A DNA stretch of 14,503 nt, taken from JANOXC01 sp031418215 (GTDB lineage: Bacteria > Bacteroidota > Bacteroidia > AKYH767-A > OLB10). Under the pieces are notes generated by a model. It saw nothing but the letters and a program-made list of their open reading frames with translations. It had not been told where the DNA came from and did no database searches. Shown one piece after another: positions 13,645-14,503 of this stretch. Location of the stretch: positions 1-14,503 of the forward strand of contig JANOXC010000046.1 in the NCBI GenBank assembly GCA_031418215.1. The letters run 5' to 3'. Position 1 is the stretch's first letter. The number at the start of each line of letters is the position of its first letter. A program made the position numbers and the translations under genes.

Positions 13645-14503
13645 ATTATTTTAACACCGGAATTATTTACAGAAGAAATAAAACTATCAGATTTAATGCC
13701 GGCGGATGCAAAAGCTTTACTCATTGCACTGGCAATTTGACTGCACTTTGCTTTCCCTTTACTCAATGCAAATACCGATGGTCCCGATCCACTGATGCTG
13801 CAGGCAAGTGCACCATTATCAAAAGCAGCTTTTTTCACTTTATAAAAATCAGGAATCAAATGAGCTCGATAAGGTTCAGCGGCTAAATCTGCAACAGAAC
13901 GACCTATTAATTGATAATCCTCTTCGTACAATCCTGCAACAAAAGCAGCTGTATTGGCCCATTGTTGAACACCATCTTTCAATGGAATTTTATTCTTTAA
14001 TATTGCACGTGAATCTTTTGTCAACACTTCAATATGCGGATGAATAACAGTAACATATAATTGTGCAGGAACAGGCAGCGAAATAATATCAAGCGGCTCA
14101 TTGGAACGAATCAACACTATTCCTCCTAATAAGCATGGTGCAACATTATCAGCATGTGCTGATCCGCAGGCAATCCGCTCTCCTTCCATGGCAAAAGGTA
14201 ATAAGTCCTCCTTTTTAAAATGATTGCCGAGCAAAATATTGGCAGCATATACACCGGCTACTGCACTCGCTGCACTGGATCCCAATCCACTTCCCAATGG
14301 CATTTTTTTATTTAGAATGATATCAAATCCTTGTTTAATTCCATGTTCTTTTAGGAAAGCATGAATAGAAACGCTTACCGTATTTTTTTTTGCATTCAAC
14401 GAGAGTTTTCCATCGTCGCCTGTAATTTTTTTAATGATAAGCTTACCCGAATCATTCTTAGTTAATTGGACTTCATCACCGGGTTGATTTACAGCCAACC
14501 CCA
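13641..14503 (-). CDS. thrB: Homoserine kinase, N-terminus cut off by window edge
   Basis: 287 codons are visible. The frame is open to the right edge, so the gene is partial; the TTG at 14498 is internal because the sequence before it (Gly-Leu-Ala-Val-Asn) continues the family's typical '...GLAVN.PGDEV' stretch, and roughly 20-25 residues are missing. Homoserine kinase phosphorylates L-homoserine with ATP to O-phosphohomoserine. It is a GHMP kinase: the ATP-binding motif MPLGSGLGSSAAS lies about 66-78 residues after the TTG codon, and the C-terminal glycine-rich SISGSGPS motif about 234-241. It overlaps thrC by four bases. In related genomes thrA (aspartokinase-homoserine dehydrogenase) usually precedes it; here that would be outside the window. 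Confidence 0.95.
   Translation of the reverse strand, partial: GLAVNQPGDEVQLTKNDSGKLIIKKITGDDGKLSLNAKKNTVSVSIHAFLKEHGIKQGFDIILNKKMPLGSGLGSSAASAVAGVYAANILLGNHFKKEDLLPFAMEGERIACGSAHADNVAPCLLGGIVLIRSNEPLDIISLPVPAQLYVTVIHPHIEVLTKDSRAILKNKIPLKDGVQQWANTAAFVAGLYEEDYQLIGRSVADLAAEPYRAHLIPDFYKVKKAAFDNGALACSISGSGPSVFALSKGKAKCSQIASAMSKAFASAGIKSDSFISSVNNSGVKII

Noticed and set aside
14496..14498. TTG at 14498 as the start of homoserine kinase
   Set aside because: The frame stays open to the window edge and the residues before it fit the family's N-terminal sequence, so the true start lies outside the window.
1..14503. CRISPR arrays, tRNA or rRNA genes, insertion sequences, phage genes
   Set aside because: I looked on both strands and saw no regularly spaced repeats, tRNA-like cloverleaf, rRNA segment, transposase or terminal inverted repeats.

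Overview
The window looks like chromosomal DNA from an AT-rich member of the Bacteroidota, most likely of the Chitinophagaceae/Sphingobacteriia type. The signs are a secreted protein with a Bacteroidota type IX secretion (T9SS) C-terminal sorting domain, a Bacteroidota-style EF-G paralogue, start codons without Shine-Dalgarno sequences, and a candidate -33/-7 promoter (TTTG, 19 bp, AACTTTTG). Every gene I can support lies on the minus strand, so transcription runs from high to low coordinates. The species is inference.

In order of transcription: (1) 14503-12346 is the end of a threonine operon, thrB (5' end cut by the window edge) overlapping thrC by 4 bases, followed by a hairpin terminator. 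(2) 12145-11114 is a lone membrane-anchored serine hydrolase of the beta-lactamase/penicillin-binding fold, with a candidate promoter in front and two stem-loops behind. (3) 10628-4261 is the most interesting part: two tightly coupled genes that look like a compact polysaccharide factory. The first encodes a 1328-residue protein joining a processive cellulose-synthase-like GT2, a GH26 (beta-mannanase family) domain and a second clan GH-A (GH2-type) glycosidase barrel in one chain. The second, starting within a few bases of the first one's stop, encodes a polytopic membrane protein with an extracytoplasmic alkaline-phosphatase/sulfatase-fold domain whose nucleophile position is Thr. This is the arrangement of phosphoethanolamine and phosphoglycerol transferases. 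(4) 3959-1824 is an EF-G-like GTPase lacking the catalytic switch-II His. (5) 1746-325 is a small T9SS-secreted protein followed 33 bases later by a DUF6580-like membrane protein. (6) 202-1 is the start of a CDGSH iron-sulfur protein, cut by the window edge.

How the central genes may work together (inference): the GT2 domain would polymerise and extrude a beta-linked glycan. The two glycosidase domains, tethered outside the membrane, would trim, release or transglycosylate it as it emerges. The coupled transferase would decorate it with a phospholipid-derived group, much as BcsZ and BcsG act on cellulose in enterobacteria. No PilZ domain, BcsB-like co-polymerase or outer-membrane porin is visible in the window.
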